From Pseudobdellovibrionaceae bacterium (GTDB lineage: Bacteria; Bdellovibrionota; Bdellovibrionia; Bdellovibrionales; Bdellovibrionaceae), in the NCBI GenBank assembly GCA_019637955.1, contig JAHBUS010000008.1, positions 124,001-188,000 on the forward strand: a stretch of DNA of 64,000 nucleotides, written 5' to 3'. The notes under the pieces were generated by a model, which saw only the letters and a program-made list of their open reading frames with translations, was not told where the DNA came from and did not search any database. The translations under genes were made by a program, and so were the position numbers. Each line of letters begins with the position of its first letter. The stretch's first letter is position 1. Shown here piece by piece: positions 29,062-37,333 of this stretch.

Positions 29062-29087
29062 CTGACTATGGGTAGCAGAATATAGCC

Positions 29088-30212
29088 TTATCGCGGGGCT
29101 ATGTGGGATTGCGGAGAATTCAGAAACTCAGCCGTCTTAATCGGCAGTGGAAAAACCTGCTTATGATACTGCCTGAACCCTTGAGGAATAGCTGAAATAG
29201 ACGGGTCCACAATCCACAACTTTCTCTTCGTGTTGTGCTCAATCCAATTTCTGATTCCAGCATTGATATGAAGGTCTCCGAAGCTATATCCAATGCAAAC
29301 AAGGTCAACCGCGTAATTGATGTCCGCACGGAAACGACTTAGCCACTCTTCTGGCAAGTTTTGAGGTTTCGCACTATCGAATTTATAAACACCCGCCACA
29401 TGGAGACGGCGCAAAAATTGAATTTCTCCGCCTTCATCGGTGACGACCGAATTTCCAAAGACATTCACACCATTCTTCTCGGGTGAGCCGAGCAAATTCA
29501 GGCACGTTAAATCGCCCTTCACCGAGCCCGTATTGACGCGAACGAACTCGGTCTGGTCCTTCATTATGAAAAAATCGAGACCACCATGAACCTTGTAGAG
29601 GCTCAGGCCATGGGTTCCTTCTTGATGCAGGTTGAGTTTGCCGGATTTCATCTCTGCAAGAGTGAATGTTGAAAACGGAACGGGCACCGAGTCTTTTGCC
29701 AAAATCGTTTTCTTTCGGTCGCCACCAAACCCGCTCTCAAGTGGAAGCGCAAAGTGCTCGCAGATGTCTTCAATAACAAGATCATGATTCAGGGAAAAAA
29801 TGCGAAGCGGCTTGTGAAGGGATGCAAGGTCTTTGATCCCTTTGTATTTCTCAACCCATGAGTCTCGCGCAACATGACTGCGATTCTGCTCCTGAAGAAG
29901 AATGTGATAGACGAGATCCGTAAGTCGCGTGCGTAATTCACTAAATTCTTGAAGCAAGTCACGATGCTCAAAGCGATATTGCGACAGATATAGCCAGCCC
30001 AAGATTTCTTCGTAGTTCATCTTTCCTTCGGAGATCACTTCCTCAAGAGCATCAACTGCGCGTGCGTTTATTGTTTTTCGATAGAATTTGAAGAGGCTTT
30101 TGTCCGCAAATACGTCGGTAAACTTTTTGGTCAGCGCCATCGCCAACGGCAAACCTGCGTCGTATGAAAAACCGGCACCCAAAAGCAGAACCATTCTTCT
30201 CGCTTCACTCAT
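29088..30212 (-). CDS. SIR2-family protein, defence candidate
   Basis: 374 residues with the SIR2-like NAD-binding fold throughout: MVLLLGAGFSYDAGLPLA (G-A-G-x-S at residues 12-16), FSLNHDLVIED (the N-x-D segment), LYKVHGGLDF (active-site His of the family) and LVCIGYSFGDLHINAGI. Prokaryotic SIR2 proteins of this type usually hydrolyse NAD during anti-phage responses (Thoeris ThsA, DSR, SIR2-HerA). No membrane or second effector domain is visible. It begins 13 bases after the BatD-like lipoprotein gene, so the two are probably one operon. Start at 30212 is supported by a GGTAAG site. A Met six codons later would also keep the fold. Confidence 0.85.
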   Translation of the reverse strand: MSEARRMVLLLGAGFSYDAGLPLAMALTKKFTDVFADKSLFKFYRKTINARAVDALEEVISEGKMNYEEILGWLYLSQYRFEHRDLLQEFSELRTRLTDLVYHILLQEQNRSHVARDSWVEKYKGIKDLASLHKPLRIFSLNHDLVIEDICEHFALPLESGFGGDRKKTILAKDSVPVPFSTFTLAEMKSGKLNLHQEGTHGLSLYKVHGGLDFFIMKDQTEFVRVNTGSVKGDLTCLNLLGSPEKNGVNVFGNSVVTDEGGEIQFLRRLHVAGVYKFDSAKPQNLPEEWLSRFRADINYAVDLVCIGYSFGDLHINAGIRNWIEHNTKRKLWIVDPSISAIPQGFRQYHKQVFPLPIKTAEFLNSPQSHIAPR

Positions 30213-30225
30213 GGCTTACCAACCG

Positions 30226-30984
30226 TCACTTTAACTTTGCATGACAGTCATGGTCGCGTCTAACGGCCATGTTGAAAACGGACTTCTTGTTTGCGCTAGT
30301 TGCGGATTCCGATGCAAATGCATTGTTGTACTTCTTCGTCAGCGGCTCGGGAAGTTCGGAAAGGTAGTCCACAAACTTACTGGTTGCCCAAAGGCGGTCT
30401 GCCACCGAAACATTTCTTAAAGTGTGATCATCGCCAAAGGCTAAATCATAAGGGCTCACTTTGTTTTTTGCCGCAAGACTGTGATACTGTTCGCCCACCG
30501 CATATCGCGACCAAAATTGCTTTTCGCATTTGTTTGTCTTTAGGAAATCTTTGTAAGTTTCTTTTGTCACTTCGACATTGACCGGAGATGTCCGGAACGT
30601 CTCACCTTGGACAGAGATCTCAGCGGGACCTATTGTAAATTTCCCGGCCTTCTTCGACGATAGGCTGTAGGTGCGCGTGTAGGTCCAATGCAGACGTTCA
30701 CCGATGAAGAAGCCCTTGCTCACATGAGAGCTATCGCCTAGACGTTCAAACTCTTTCAGATCCGGTAGTTTCGGCTCCGGGTCACGATTTTCAATTGTTA
30801 CGGGAAGCGTCCATTTCAGGTTTAATTCAAAGGACTCTCCAACTTCGACCGAGGGTTTATCTACGGAAGCATTGAGATTCAACTGCGACTGCCACGTCGC
30901 TGACTCAGCAGGCTTCGGCTCGGGTGTTGTCGCGCAAGCTGCAAGCACTAATGCAGAAGCTAGAATCGAGATTTGTATTTTCAT
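30226..30984 (-). CDS. Lipoprotein with BatD-like beta domain
   Basis: About 252 residues. Lipoprotein signal MKIQISILASALVLAAC. The mature part has a BatD N-terminal-like Ig fold: LNLNASVDKPSVEVGESFELNLKWT, LKEFERLGDSSHVSKGFFIG and WTYTRTYSLSSKKAGKFTIGPAEISVQGETFRTSPVNVEV. Family members span the periplasm with Bat/MoxR proteins. None are nearby here. The C-terminal third (YKDFLKTNKCEKQFW...) is different and helical. ATG 30984 follows GGAGGACATA. In an operon with SIR2 (13-base gap). A periplasmic partner for an NAD-targeting protein would be unusual. Confidence 0.7.
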   Translation of the reverse strand: MKIQISILASALVLAACATTPEPKPAESATWQSQLNLNASVDKPSVEVGESFELNLKWTLPVTIENRDPEPKLPDLKEFERLGDSSHVSKGFFIGERLHWTYTRTYSLSSKKAGKFTIGPAEISVQGETFRTSPVNVEVTKETYKDFLKTNKCEKQFWSRYAVGEQYHSLAAKNKVSPYDLAFGDDHTLRNVSVADRLWATSKFVDYLSELPEPLTKKYNNAFASESATSANKKSVFNMAVRRDHDCHAKLK

Positions 30985-31072
30985 TATGTCCTCCAGACCG
31001 AGTTGAATTGGCATCCTTTGCCTCAATCCAGTTATTCGGAGGAAATGCCAACATATCTCACGTTTTGTTTAC

Positions 31073-31408
31073 TTAAATGGTATCAGTTCCTCGACCCGTG
31101 TCTAGGTTCCCTGATCGCGCAGCCAAAGATACCGGTACGAGGTCTGGGAAAATGTCGATTCTAAATCCACTCGCCAAGGCGAAGCCCACAATTCCTAAAT
31201 CTAAAACCGCATGATCTAACGAAAGATCATCCCGAATCGAGGCCGCATAGAATTTTTCGGCAGCTTCTTCCAATGAAATGGGCGTTCCCGTTTCAAGTCT
31301 TAATAGCATTTCGACAGTGGCATCGTCGATCCAGCTAAATGTCGTTTGAATCCCATCAAGCACATGAGGTCGGATTTGATACTTGCGCATTTTGAAATTG
31401 GAATCCAT
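31073..31408 (-). CDS. Small cytoplasmic protein, unknown
   Basis: 111 residues: MDSNFKMRKYQIRPHVLDGIQTTFSWIDD and SLDHAVLDLGIVGFALASGFRIDIFPDLV. No signal and no recognised family. ATG 31408 has GGAGG about seven bases upstream. It follows the lipoprotein gene by 17 bases, same strand. Membership of the HTH-lipoprotein operon is likely. Confidence 0.5.
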   Translation of the reverse strand: MDSNFKMRKYQIRPHVLDGIQTTFSWIDDATVEMLLRLETGTPISLEEAAEKFYAASIRDDLSLDHAVLDLGIVGFALASGFRIDIFPDLVPVSLAARSGNLDTGRGTDTI

Positions 31409-31425
31409 GCCATTGCCTCCGTGAC

Positions 31426-32151
31426 TTACTGCTTGGTGAAATATCCAACGGTGCCGGAAGCTGCAAGCCCGCTCGATGTCCCAAGACGAAGAATGGAGCC
31501 GTTGGTGTAGAAAACACTGCTGGTATCGGTGACGCCAACTTTCGGTGCCGTCAGACTCGATGAGCCACTGTTCGCGTTGTAGGTGTCACAGGCACTTACG
31601 TCTTTATCGACTCCGACTTGCGAAGTGCCCGGCGTAAGACCGCAGTCATCATCAATTGCATTTGCGGCGTCCGTTGTCTGCGGCTGCTGAATGACCTGAA
31701 CGAGAAACGACGACAGCGTGTTGGCCGCAAAGGATGTTGGGGCCGTTCCTGCCGACCCGTAAGTGTAGTGGCGGGTTTCAATCATGTCCAAGTTCCCGGA
31801 GTAGCAAGTGGTGTCATTCACGTAAATTCGGATGACCATGAAAGCGTTGTAGCCATCAACAGCCATATTGATGATGTTCGAGGAATTGTTTCCCGCTACG
31901 CATCCCGAAGTCCATCCGCCTTGAAAGGAAACTCCGCCAGCGCCGCTCACGGATTGCATGGTGAAGTCTCCCGCGTTGACACTTGAACCCGATTGCATGA
32001 GCGCAATCGACCCGCCCGAACCGACGATATCATTCGGCCCGAGAGAAGGAATTCCATTCTCGCTAGAACTTGAGCCCGACGTAAATCCGTTGCTACAACC
32101 GCTAATTGCGAAGGCCGATGCGAAAAGGATGATTGATAGAATTGATCTCAC
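31426..32151 (-). CDS. Ser/Gly-rich lipoprotein coupled to HTH gene
   Basis: 241 residues with lipoprotein signal MRSILSIILFASAFAISGC. The body is rich in Ser, Gly, Asn and Thr, low in charge, with several cysteines (SGCVAG, TTCYSG, DDCGLT, SACDTY), typical of a surface-exposed lipoprotein in this lineage. Its ATG overlaps the HTH gene stop by four bases (ATGA), so translation is coupled. The same HTH-then-lipoprotein overlap occurs in element B (45350/45353). Function unknown. Confidence 0.6.
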   Translation of the reverse strand: MRSILSIILFASAFAISGCSNGFTSGSSSSENGIPSLGPNDIVGSGGSIALMQSGSSVNAGDFTMQSVSGAGGVSFQGGWTSGCVAGNNSSNIINMAVDGYNAFMVIRIYVNDTTCYSGNLDMIETRHYTYGSAGTAPTSFAANTLSSFLVQVIQQPQTTDAANAIDDDCGLTPGTSQVGVDKDVSACDTYNANSGSSSLTAPKVGVTDTSSVFYTNGSILRLGTSSGLAASGTVGYFTKQ

Positions 32152-32471
32152 TTGCGTCTCCCTTTGATTGCTTTGTTGATGGTCACATGAAGCCAGCCCT
32201 CGAAAAGTTCTTCTTTGGCGATTTCGCTCAACGTAGGTTCCCGGTCGTCTTCGCCGAAAAGCAGATACTCCATCGAAACACCGAAGAACTTCGCAAGCGT
32301 TCTGATGTGGGTAGGCTTATTGACTCCTGCCCCTGATCCCGCGAGATAGCCCGAAATCGTGGCTTGCGGTACACCGGTTACACGAGCGAGTTCGCTGACC
32401 TTGATTCCCTTTGGCCCATGCGCATCCATCAACGCTTTCAATGTGTGTGCTAACTTCAATTGATTACTCAT
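32148..32471 (-). CDS. Xre-type helix-turn-helix regulator of the lipoprotein operon
   Basis: 107 residues. N-terminal HTH: LAHTLKALMDAHGPKGIKVSELARVTGVPQATISGYLAG. FGVSMEYLLFGEDD closes the fold. The tail AKEELFEGWLHVTINKAIKGRRK is specific. Overlaps the lipoprotein gene (ATGA). Likely autoregulates through the repeated ATCGG-N4-CCGAT palindromes in the 32472-32706 region. That link is inference. Start at the ATG at 32471 (the GTG two codons before is less likely). Confidence 0.75.
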   Translation of the reverse strand: MSNQLKLAHTLKALMDAHGPKGIKVSELARVTGVPQATISGYLAGSGAGVNKPTHIRTLAKFFGVSMEYLLFGEDDREPTLSEIAKEELFEGWLHVTINKAIKGRRK

Positions 32472-32483
32472 ATCCACTCTCTT

Positions 32484-32613
32484 TTTCGGCGGATTCGTGC
32501 AACCACCGAAGTATTGATCGGTCCGCCGATTGATTTGAGTGGCGAAAGGAATTTGAATGCGGTCTTCGATGCAGATTCGATTCTTCCGCCGATTACTTCA
32601 ATCGGTCCACCGA
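32484..32613. promoter_or_regulatory. Repeated ATCGG/CCGAT operator-like boxes
   Basis: ATCGGTCCGCCGAT at 32517-32530, ATCGGTCCACCGA at 32601-32613, plus half sites TTCGGCGGATTC near 32485 and TCCGCCGATTA at 32585. A related palindrome ATCGGCCTGCCGAT lies at 37333-37346. Positioned between the divergent HTH gene and the CxxC gene at 32728, so it probably controls both. Confidence 0.5.
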
Positions 32614-32727
32614 GCATAATTTCGGAAAAAATCAGAACACGCGCCGCTGGCATCAGGAAGATGCTTCTCAGCCCGAAACGTCGAAATACGTGCGAGACGT
32701 TTTCAGGTGAAACGAGTGCGGTTTGCT

Positions 32728-32988
32728 ATGAAACGTGGGTGTCCTTCTTACCTTGGAAGCATGAGAAAGAAATCGTGCTACGGGTGTCATCACCGAAAAC
32801 CAGTGGAGCAATTCTACAGATCACGCAAGAGCCGCGATGGATTCACACGCTCTTGCATCACCTGTTGCCGCAAATACAATCGAGCATACTACTGGGCAAA
32901 CGTGGAACGACTGCGAGAGAAAAATAGGCTTGCCCTTCGCCGCCGCCGCTACTGGGAACGCATCGACCGGCAAGCCATAGACTGGTGA
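32728..32988 (+). CDS. Small CxxC...CxxC zinc-finger-like protein (orphan)
   Basis: About 86 residues. MRKKSCYGCHHRKPVEQFYRSRKSRDGFTRSCITCCRKYNRAYY: two CxxC pairs about 25 residues apart with a basic loop, then a strongly basic tail (RLREKNRLALRRRRYWER). Same layout as the proteins encoded just before both large serine recombinases (38288 and 49917), but here no recombinase follows. A Zn-binding nucleic-acid-contacting role is inferred. The start could also be the ATG at 32761 or a GTG at 32707. Confidence 0.6.
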   Translation: MKRGCPSYLGSMRKKSCYGCHHRKPVEQFYRSRKSRDGFTRSCITCCRKYNRAYYWANVERLREKNRLALRRRRYWERIDRQAIDW

Positions 32989-33036
32989 TTGATTCGTTGG
33001 AGTTAGTGCTTGCTCGAGAGAGAGCAAGCACCGAGA

Positions 33037-33642
33037 TCATCTCAAAGGAAGGCGCATCAAATTTTGGGCAGCTAGCGGGCCTCCGGGGAACTGATAAAGG
33101 CTTCCTCCACCGGCCAGTCCACCCAGGTCAATTGGCGCAAATCCCATTCGCTCAAAGATTCCTGCTACCTTTTGTTTCGAGCGCACATCCTCGCCGGATA
33201 TAAAGAGAACTCTCTGGCCGCTTTCCTGAGAAGCATCAGACTCAAGTGTCTCTGGAGGAAGGGTGTTCATGGCCTTGACCAGATTCGCACCCGGCACAAG
33301 TTCCTGTACTACTTCGCTCGACGTGCGCCCACCAAGATTTGCCAATTTAAAATCTGGAGCACTAATCGGGTTGTTGGTATCCACAACAATTCTTCCATTC
33401 CAAGAAGGCAGGTCTTTCAGTGCATCTTTCAATTTCGGCCACGGGACTGAAACAAAGACCACCTCCTGGCTTGCAGCCTCTTGTTTGGTTCCGGCATTGG
33501 CTCCTTTTCCAAGAGAATGGACGACGGCTTTCAAGGAATCAGGACCGCGACTGTTGCTGAGAACCACTTCATATCCGGCTCGTAATGCTTGTTTTGCAAT
33601 GGCTTGGGCGATGCCGCCTGCGCCAATAATTCCTAGTTTCAT
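33037..33642 (-). CDS. NADP-dependent reductase of the F420/NADP oxidoreductase family
   Basis: 201 residues. MKLGIIGAGGIAQAIAKQALRAGYEVVLSNSRG has the Rossmann GxGxxG and the Ser-Arg that reads the NADP 2'-phosphate. VVFVSVPWPKLKDAL, VVDTNNP and LVKAMNTL are conserved in NADPH-dependent F420 reductase-like proteins, many of which use other acceptors. Cytoplasmic. It lies 28 bases after the SDR gene, same strand. With the divergent LysR gene this forms a typical cargo cassette for detoxifying an electrophile or quinone. Confidence 0.82.
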   Translation of the reverse strand: MKLGIIGAGGIAQAIAKQALRAGYEVVLSNSRGPDSLKAVVHSLGKGANAGTKQEAASQEVVFVSVPWPKLKDALKDLPSWNGRIVVDTNNPISAPDFKLANLGGRTSSEVVQELVPGANLVKAMNTLPPETLESDASQESGQRVLFISGEDVRSKQKVAGIFERMGFAPIDLGGLAGGGSLYQFPGGPLAAQNLMRLPLR

Positions 33643-33670
33643 AACTTGCTCCTTTATATCGATTTACTTG

Positions 33671-34408
33671 TTAAGCTGTTTGGCCACCATCGGCCACGAT
33701 GCTTGTTCCGTTGATAAAACTTGCTTCACCTGAAGCAAGGAACGCCACGACACTTCCGATTTCTTCAGGTTTGCCGTATTTTTTGAACGGCATAAGTTGT
33801 TTCACTGTCGTAGCGAACTCAGTTCCATCGGGGTTCATGTCAGTAGCGGTAGGACCGGGATGGACCGCGTTGATCGTGATTTCACGTGGACCTAAATCTC
33901 TGGCAAGAGAGCTAGTGAGGCCAGCGACAGCCGCTTTGCTCATGACGTATGCGGAAGCACCGGGAAACGAGAAGAACTTCACTGTGTTACTTCCGATATT
34001 GATAATTCTGCCACCGGCTTTCATGTGCTTGAGGGCGGCTTGAATTGCGACAAAGACCGCTCTGACATTGATTTTGAAAGTCAGGTCAAAGTCTTCCAAA
34101 GACAGGTCATCAATCATGCCGCCTTTTGAAATCCCTGCGCTGTTAACGAGAATGTCCAAGCCGCCAAAAGTCTTTGCTGCTTGGTTCACTGCGTCTGTTA
34201 CTGCTTTGGGATCAGAACTATCGGCCAAGATAGCCAGTGCACGACCATCTTTGGCTTTGATCTCATTTACGATGTCTTCGGCGAATTTCTCGCTACCGAC
34301 ATAAGTAAATGCCACCGTGGCTCCTTCTTCAGCAAGTTTACGAACGATGCCCGCTCCGATTCCGCGAGAACCACCAGTTACCAGTGCGATTTTGTTTTTC
34401 AGTTTCAT
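33671..34408 (-). CDS. Short-chain dehydrogenase/reductase
   Basis: 245 residues of the classical SDR family. TGGSRGIGAGIVRKLAEEG (cofactor glycine motif), DILVNSAGI (NNAG equivalent), INIGS (catalytic Ser region) and YVMSKAAVAGL (YxxxK) are all present, as are the family's HPGPTATDM and DGGQTA ends. NADPH-dependent oxidoreductase acting on an unknown carbonyl. The ATG at 34408 (MKLKNK) follows AGGAGA. The longer ORF start is not supported. Divergent to LysR with 115 bases between them. Confidence 0.93.
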   Translation of the reverse strand: MKLKNKIALVTGGSRGIGAGIVRKLAEEGATVAFTYVGSEKFAEDIVNEIKAKDGRALAILADSSDPKAVTDAVNQAAKTFGGLDILVNSAGISKGGMIDDLSLEDFDLTFKINVRAVFVAIQAALKHMKAGGRIINIGSNTVKFFSFPGASAYVMSKAAVAGLTSSLARDLGPREITINAVHPGPTATDMNPDGTEFATTVKQLMPFKKYGKPEEIGSVVAFLASGEASFINGTSIVADGGQTA

Positions 34409-34523
34409 ATAGGTCTCCTTTGTTTGTTGTTTGTGCCTACTCAAATAAAGTATCGACTTTTTCGACTTTCTATTAGATAGATAAATTCAAATACTCTTTT
34501 CGCCATATCGAAAAGTGAGGCTT

Positions 34524-35417
34524 ATGGACTTAAACGAAGCTGTTGTTTTCATTAAGGTTGTTCAAAAAGGAAGTTTCACCAAGGCAGCCCAAGACCTTGG
34601 AATGCCTGTTTCCACGGTGAGTGAGAAGGTCACATCGCTCGAAAGAAGGCTGGGGGCGACTTTAATTCAAAGAACGACCAGAAAACTGAGTATCACTCCC
34701 GTGGGGCAAGCCTATTTCAAACGCTGCATTGTCGGATTGGAGGAATTTAAGGCGGCTGACTCGGAGGTCATCGCCAGTCGAGCGGAACCTCAGGGACTTC
34801 TGCGTATTACAGCGCCCATCGAGTTCGGCGTCGATATACTTCCGCCTCTCGTGGCAAATTACACGAAGAAGTTTCCAAAGACCGAAGTAGAGACTCTTCT
34901 AACTCAACGCAAAGTCGATTTCTTGAACGATGAAATTGACGCCGCTATTCGAGTCGGGAAACTGAACGACTCATCCCTGATCGCAAGGAAGGTTGGCACA
35001 TTTTCGTTTGTTCCAATGGCGTCACCCGAATACGTGAAGCTGTATGGCGCACCAAAGACTCCTGAGGATTTGGCGAAGCACACTTGCTTGGCCTTTGCAC
35101 CACTGGATTCAAGAGTTTGGAGTTTATCAGATGGACAGATGAATCTGAAAATCGAAGTTCACCCAAGACTCAGGGCTGATGAAACCGAAATACATAAGGG
35201 TCTCATTATGGAAGGTATGGGAATTGGCCTCGTCCCATCCTTCTGCGCGGAAAAAGAAATCAAAGCAGAACGCTTAGTCCGCGTTCTGCCTGGCTGGTAC
35301 TCGGGAGTCATTCCCGTGCACATCGTGTATCCTTCACAGCGATTCATGAATGCCAACTTATCGGCATTCATGAAAATTGCGCTGGAGTACCTTCAGCAGA
35401 AGTTCAACACGCGCTAA
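34524..35417 (+). CDS. LysR-family regulator
   Basis: 297 residues. The winged HTH (1-60) reads MDLNEAVVFIKVVQKGSFTKAAQDLGMPVSTVSEKVTSLERRLGATLIQRTTRKLSITPVG. The rest is the periplasmic-binding-like effector domain, GLLRITAPIEFGVDILPPLV through IEVHPRLRADE and GMGIGLVPSF. Divergent from the SDR gene, the typical LysR arrangement. CTTTTTCGA and TCGAAAAG flank the promoter region and may be its operator (inference). ATG 34524 preferred. Convergent with the primase gene (4-base overlap). Confidence 0.92.
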   Translation: MDLNEAVVFIKVVQKGSFTKAAQDLGMPVSTVSEKVTSLERRLGATLIQRTTRKLSITPVGQAYFKRCIVGLEEFKAADSEVIASRAEPQGLLRITAPIEFGVDILPPLVANYTKKFPKTEVETLLTQRKVDFLNDEIDAAIRVGKLNDSSLIARKVGTFSFVPMASPEYVKLYGAPKTPEDLAKHTCLAFAPLDSRVWSLSDGQMNLKIEVHPRLRADETEIHKGLIMEGMGIGLVPSFCAEKEIKAERLVRVLPGWYSGVIPVHIVYPSQRFMNANLSAFMKIALEYLQQKFNTR

Positions 35418-36250
35418 CTATCGATGATTGAGGTGCGCGGGAGCGTTGAATTGAACAGCTTTTCAAAGGGCCATGCTTTCTCGATTCGCCTGCGCGTGTG
35501 TTCCGGCCCCATCGTCTTCACGTAATCGCGAGGCTCTGGTAATCGACGATTCCAAACTCCTCTGGCGGGTATTCCTCTATTTCTGAGCATGTGAAGCAAT
35601 CGATAAAGACCGTACCAGCCAGCTTCATCTCCATCAAACCATGCGATGACTTCCACTCCTGTAGATTTCAGTTTCAACGCTTGCTCATCGGTGAAACCAG
35701 TTCCGAGAATGCTGACGACGTTTTGAATGCCCGACATGTAGAGAACGATTGCATCCAGCACGCCTTCGACAAGAATTACTTGCTTGGCCTCTTGAATGGC
35801 TACCTTTGCTTGATGAATGCCGTAGAATTTGGCTGTGTCACCGAAGACCGGCGACTTTATCGGTCCAAGATATTTGGGCGCACACGATGGAATCAAATTT
35901 CGGCCAACAAATCCCACGAAGTGTCCGCCTTCATTCTGAATGGGAAACATGATGTGACGGCGGAACACGGAGACATATTCGTTCGGCAAGTCTCGTCGCT
36001 CTCTTATCAGTCCGCACTCCACAGCGATGTCTCGTGTAAATCCTTGGCCTTGCAAAACCTTGGGGAACCCTGAAAAGCCTGGCTCTGCAAACCCGATTTT
36101 GAAGATGTCGATCGCTTCAACGCCGATCTCGCGATTCGTGAGCCAAAGCCTTACCGGATCGTCGTAGTGGAGAGATGTCAAAGCCTTGTGAAAATGGAGG
36201 GCCGCGAACGAATTGATTTCAAGAAGCCGGTTACTACGTTCCTCAGTCAT
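35414..36250 (-). CDS. Toprim-domain primase (DnaG-type core)
   Basis: About 278 residues from ATG 36250, which overlaps the stop of the upstream ATPase gene (ATGA). The Toprim motifs are clear: VILVEGVLDAIVLYMSG (catalytic Glu) and VEVIAWFDGDEAGWYGLYRLL (DxD). NEGGHFVGFVGRN and KYLGP are the DnaG basic region. The N-terminal CHC2 zinc finger and the helicase-binding C-terminal domain of DnaG are absent, so it is a compact primase of the kind found in phages and integrative elements. Probably primes element replication together with the ATPase. Confidence 0.85.
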   Translation of the reverse strand: MTEERSNRLLEINSFAALHFHKALTSLHYDDPVRLWLTNREIGVEAIDIFKIGFAEPGFSGFPKVLQGQGFTRDIAVECGLIRERRDLPNEYVSVFRRHIMFPIQNEGGHFVGFVGRNLIPSCAPKYLGPIKSPVFGDTAKFYGIHQAKVAIQEAKQVILVEGVLDAIVLYMSGIQNVVSILGTGFTDEQALKLKSTGVEVIAWFDGDEAGWYGLYRLLHMLRNRGIPARGVWNRRLPEPRDYVKTMGPEHTRRRIEKAWPFEKLFNSTLPRTSIIDS

Positions 36251-36936
36251 GATTCTTCCTGACTGTCCCGCATTTCCCGAATCATTCTGGCTTTCTTCAT
36301 GCTTCCAGCGATAGTTCGGCACGATTGAGTTTGCTCCAGCAGATTTTCGGAGCAAAGCCTGAGGTCTTCGTCCTCCTGAGGTTCGTAGCCAAATTCATGT
36401 ACGAAGTAGAACTTTGAAAGCGTCAGTATATCGTGCTCACTCATGGGTCCAATGTGTGCGAGAATCGCCTCATTATCCGGTTGGTTCACACCGACAAATC
36501 GGTCCATCGTCATCACGGTTTTGCAACCAGTCTTAGCAAGGCTCATCAGGAACTGATTCCATGAGTGCGGGTTTTCACTGCGTTGCAAGAGTTGAGCGAC
36601 ATCTAGTCTGAAGAACTCGTACTCCTGGGCAAGAACAGAAACGTCGATTTCGTCGATTGAAATTTTCATGCTTTGAAGCAGATTCAGCAAGTATTCGGCA
36701 GAGAGGTGCATGGCTTTCAGATTCTTCAAGTACGTCAGTCGGTACATCAAGTGGTCTTTCCCCATGCCGCAGTCGCCGGTCAGAACAAGCGGTCGGTCCG
36801 TTTGCTTCGTCAGATAGTCGTTTACGGCGTCGATAGCAGCTTCGTTACAGTGAAGACGTAAAAAGGTCCTCCGTTCAAAACTTGAACTGCTTCCTCTTTC
36901 CTTGATTCTTTCGATGAACTCGTTTGTCCTGCTCAT
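36247..36936 (-). CDS. DnaA/DnaC-like ATPase, probable helicase loader
   Basis: 229 residues. P-loop LVLTGDCGMGKDHLMYRLTYL (in DnaA and DnaC the pattern is GxxGxGKTHL, here Asp replaces Thr), with a Walker B-like FFRLDVAQLLQ and a sensor segment KTVMTMDRFVG. The C-terminal helix is NLLEQTQSCRTIAGSMKKARMI, as in DnaA domain III. The DnaA-specific DNA-binding domain IV is missing. Most likely a loader for the host or element replicative helicase. Translationally coupled to the primase gene. The 137 bases upstream contain the operator-like repeat of the next regulator gene and probably the promoter. Confidence 0.72.
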   Translation of the reverse strand: MSRTNEFIERIKERGSSSSFERRTFLRLHCNEAAIDAVNDYLTKQTDRPLVLTGDCGMGKDHLMYRLTYLKNLKAMHLSAEYLLNLLQSMKISIDEIDVSVLAQEYEFFRLDVAQLLQRSENPHSWNQFLMSLAKTGCKTVMTMDRFVGVNQPDNEAILAHIGPMSEHDILTLSKFYFVHEFGYEPQEDEDLRLCSENLLEQTQSCRTIAGSMKKARMIREMRDSQEES

Positions 36937-37020
36937 TTAGCCTCCCCGAAAAGGGGCGGGAAAAAACCATGCCCTGACGTGGTTCGTCAATTTGCAGCAG
37001 GTCAAGGGCATACCTTAATC

Positions 37021-37056
37021 TCTTACTCTGTGTCTGTGTTACTTAGAGTAAGAGTT
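37021..37056. promoter_or_regulatory. Inverted repeat and GAGTAAGAGTT box upstream of HTH gene
   Basis: TCTTACTCT (37021-37029) and AGAGTAAGA (37045-37053) form perfect 9-bp arms, 15-base spacer. GAGTAAGAGTT at 37046-37056 recurs exactly at 37364-37374. Both lie in front of transcription units (HTH 37073 and receiver 37484), as expected for autoregulation. Confidence 0.5.
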
Positions 37057-37072
37057 TTCGATACTTATAGAG

Positions 37073-37333
37073 GTGAGCAGTAGAGGATTCGAAAACGTAC
37101 CACCAAAATATCGTAGGAAAGCTGAAGCCCAGCTTGAAGTTCTTGGCAGAACAATCCAAGAAAGACGTGAACATTTAAATCTTACCCAAGAACAGTTGGC
37201 GGAACGGCTCAACATCAGCGTTGCCATGGTTCAATATATCGAACAGCAACGGCGCGTTCCAAGTCTCAAGGTTCTTTTGGCGGCTTGTGCTGCTCTGGAT
37301 CTTCAGTTCTCGCTCAAACCTGAGCGAAAGTGA
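37073..37333 (+). CDS. Xre-type helix-turn-helix regulator
   Basis: 86 residues: LGRTIQERREHLNLTQEQLAERLNISVAMVQYIEQQRRVPSLKVLLAACAALDLQFSLKP is a textbook Cro/C1 HTH. The N-terminal 25 residues are basic. It starts with GTG at 37073. Likely a repressor of the ATPase/primase unit on the other strand and of the receiver/HTH/recombinase unit downstream, given that the shared GAGTAAGAGTT boxes lie on both sides. Its stop codon touches the palindrome ATCGGCCTGCCGAT. Confidence 0.82.
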   Translation: MSSRGFENVPPKYRRKAEAQLEVLGRTIQERREHLNLTQEQLAERLNISVAMVQYIEQQRRVPSLKVLLAACAALDLQFSLKPERK

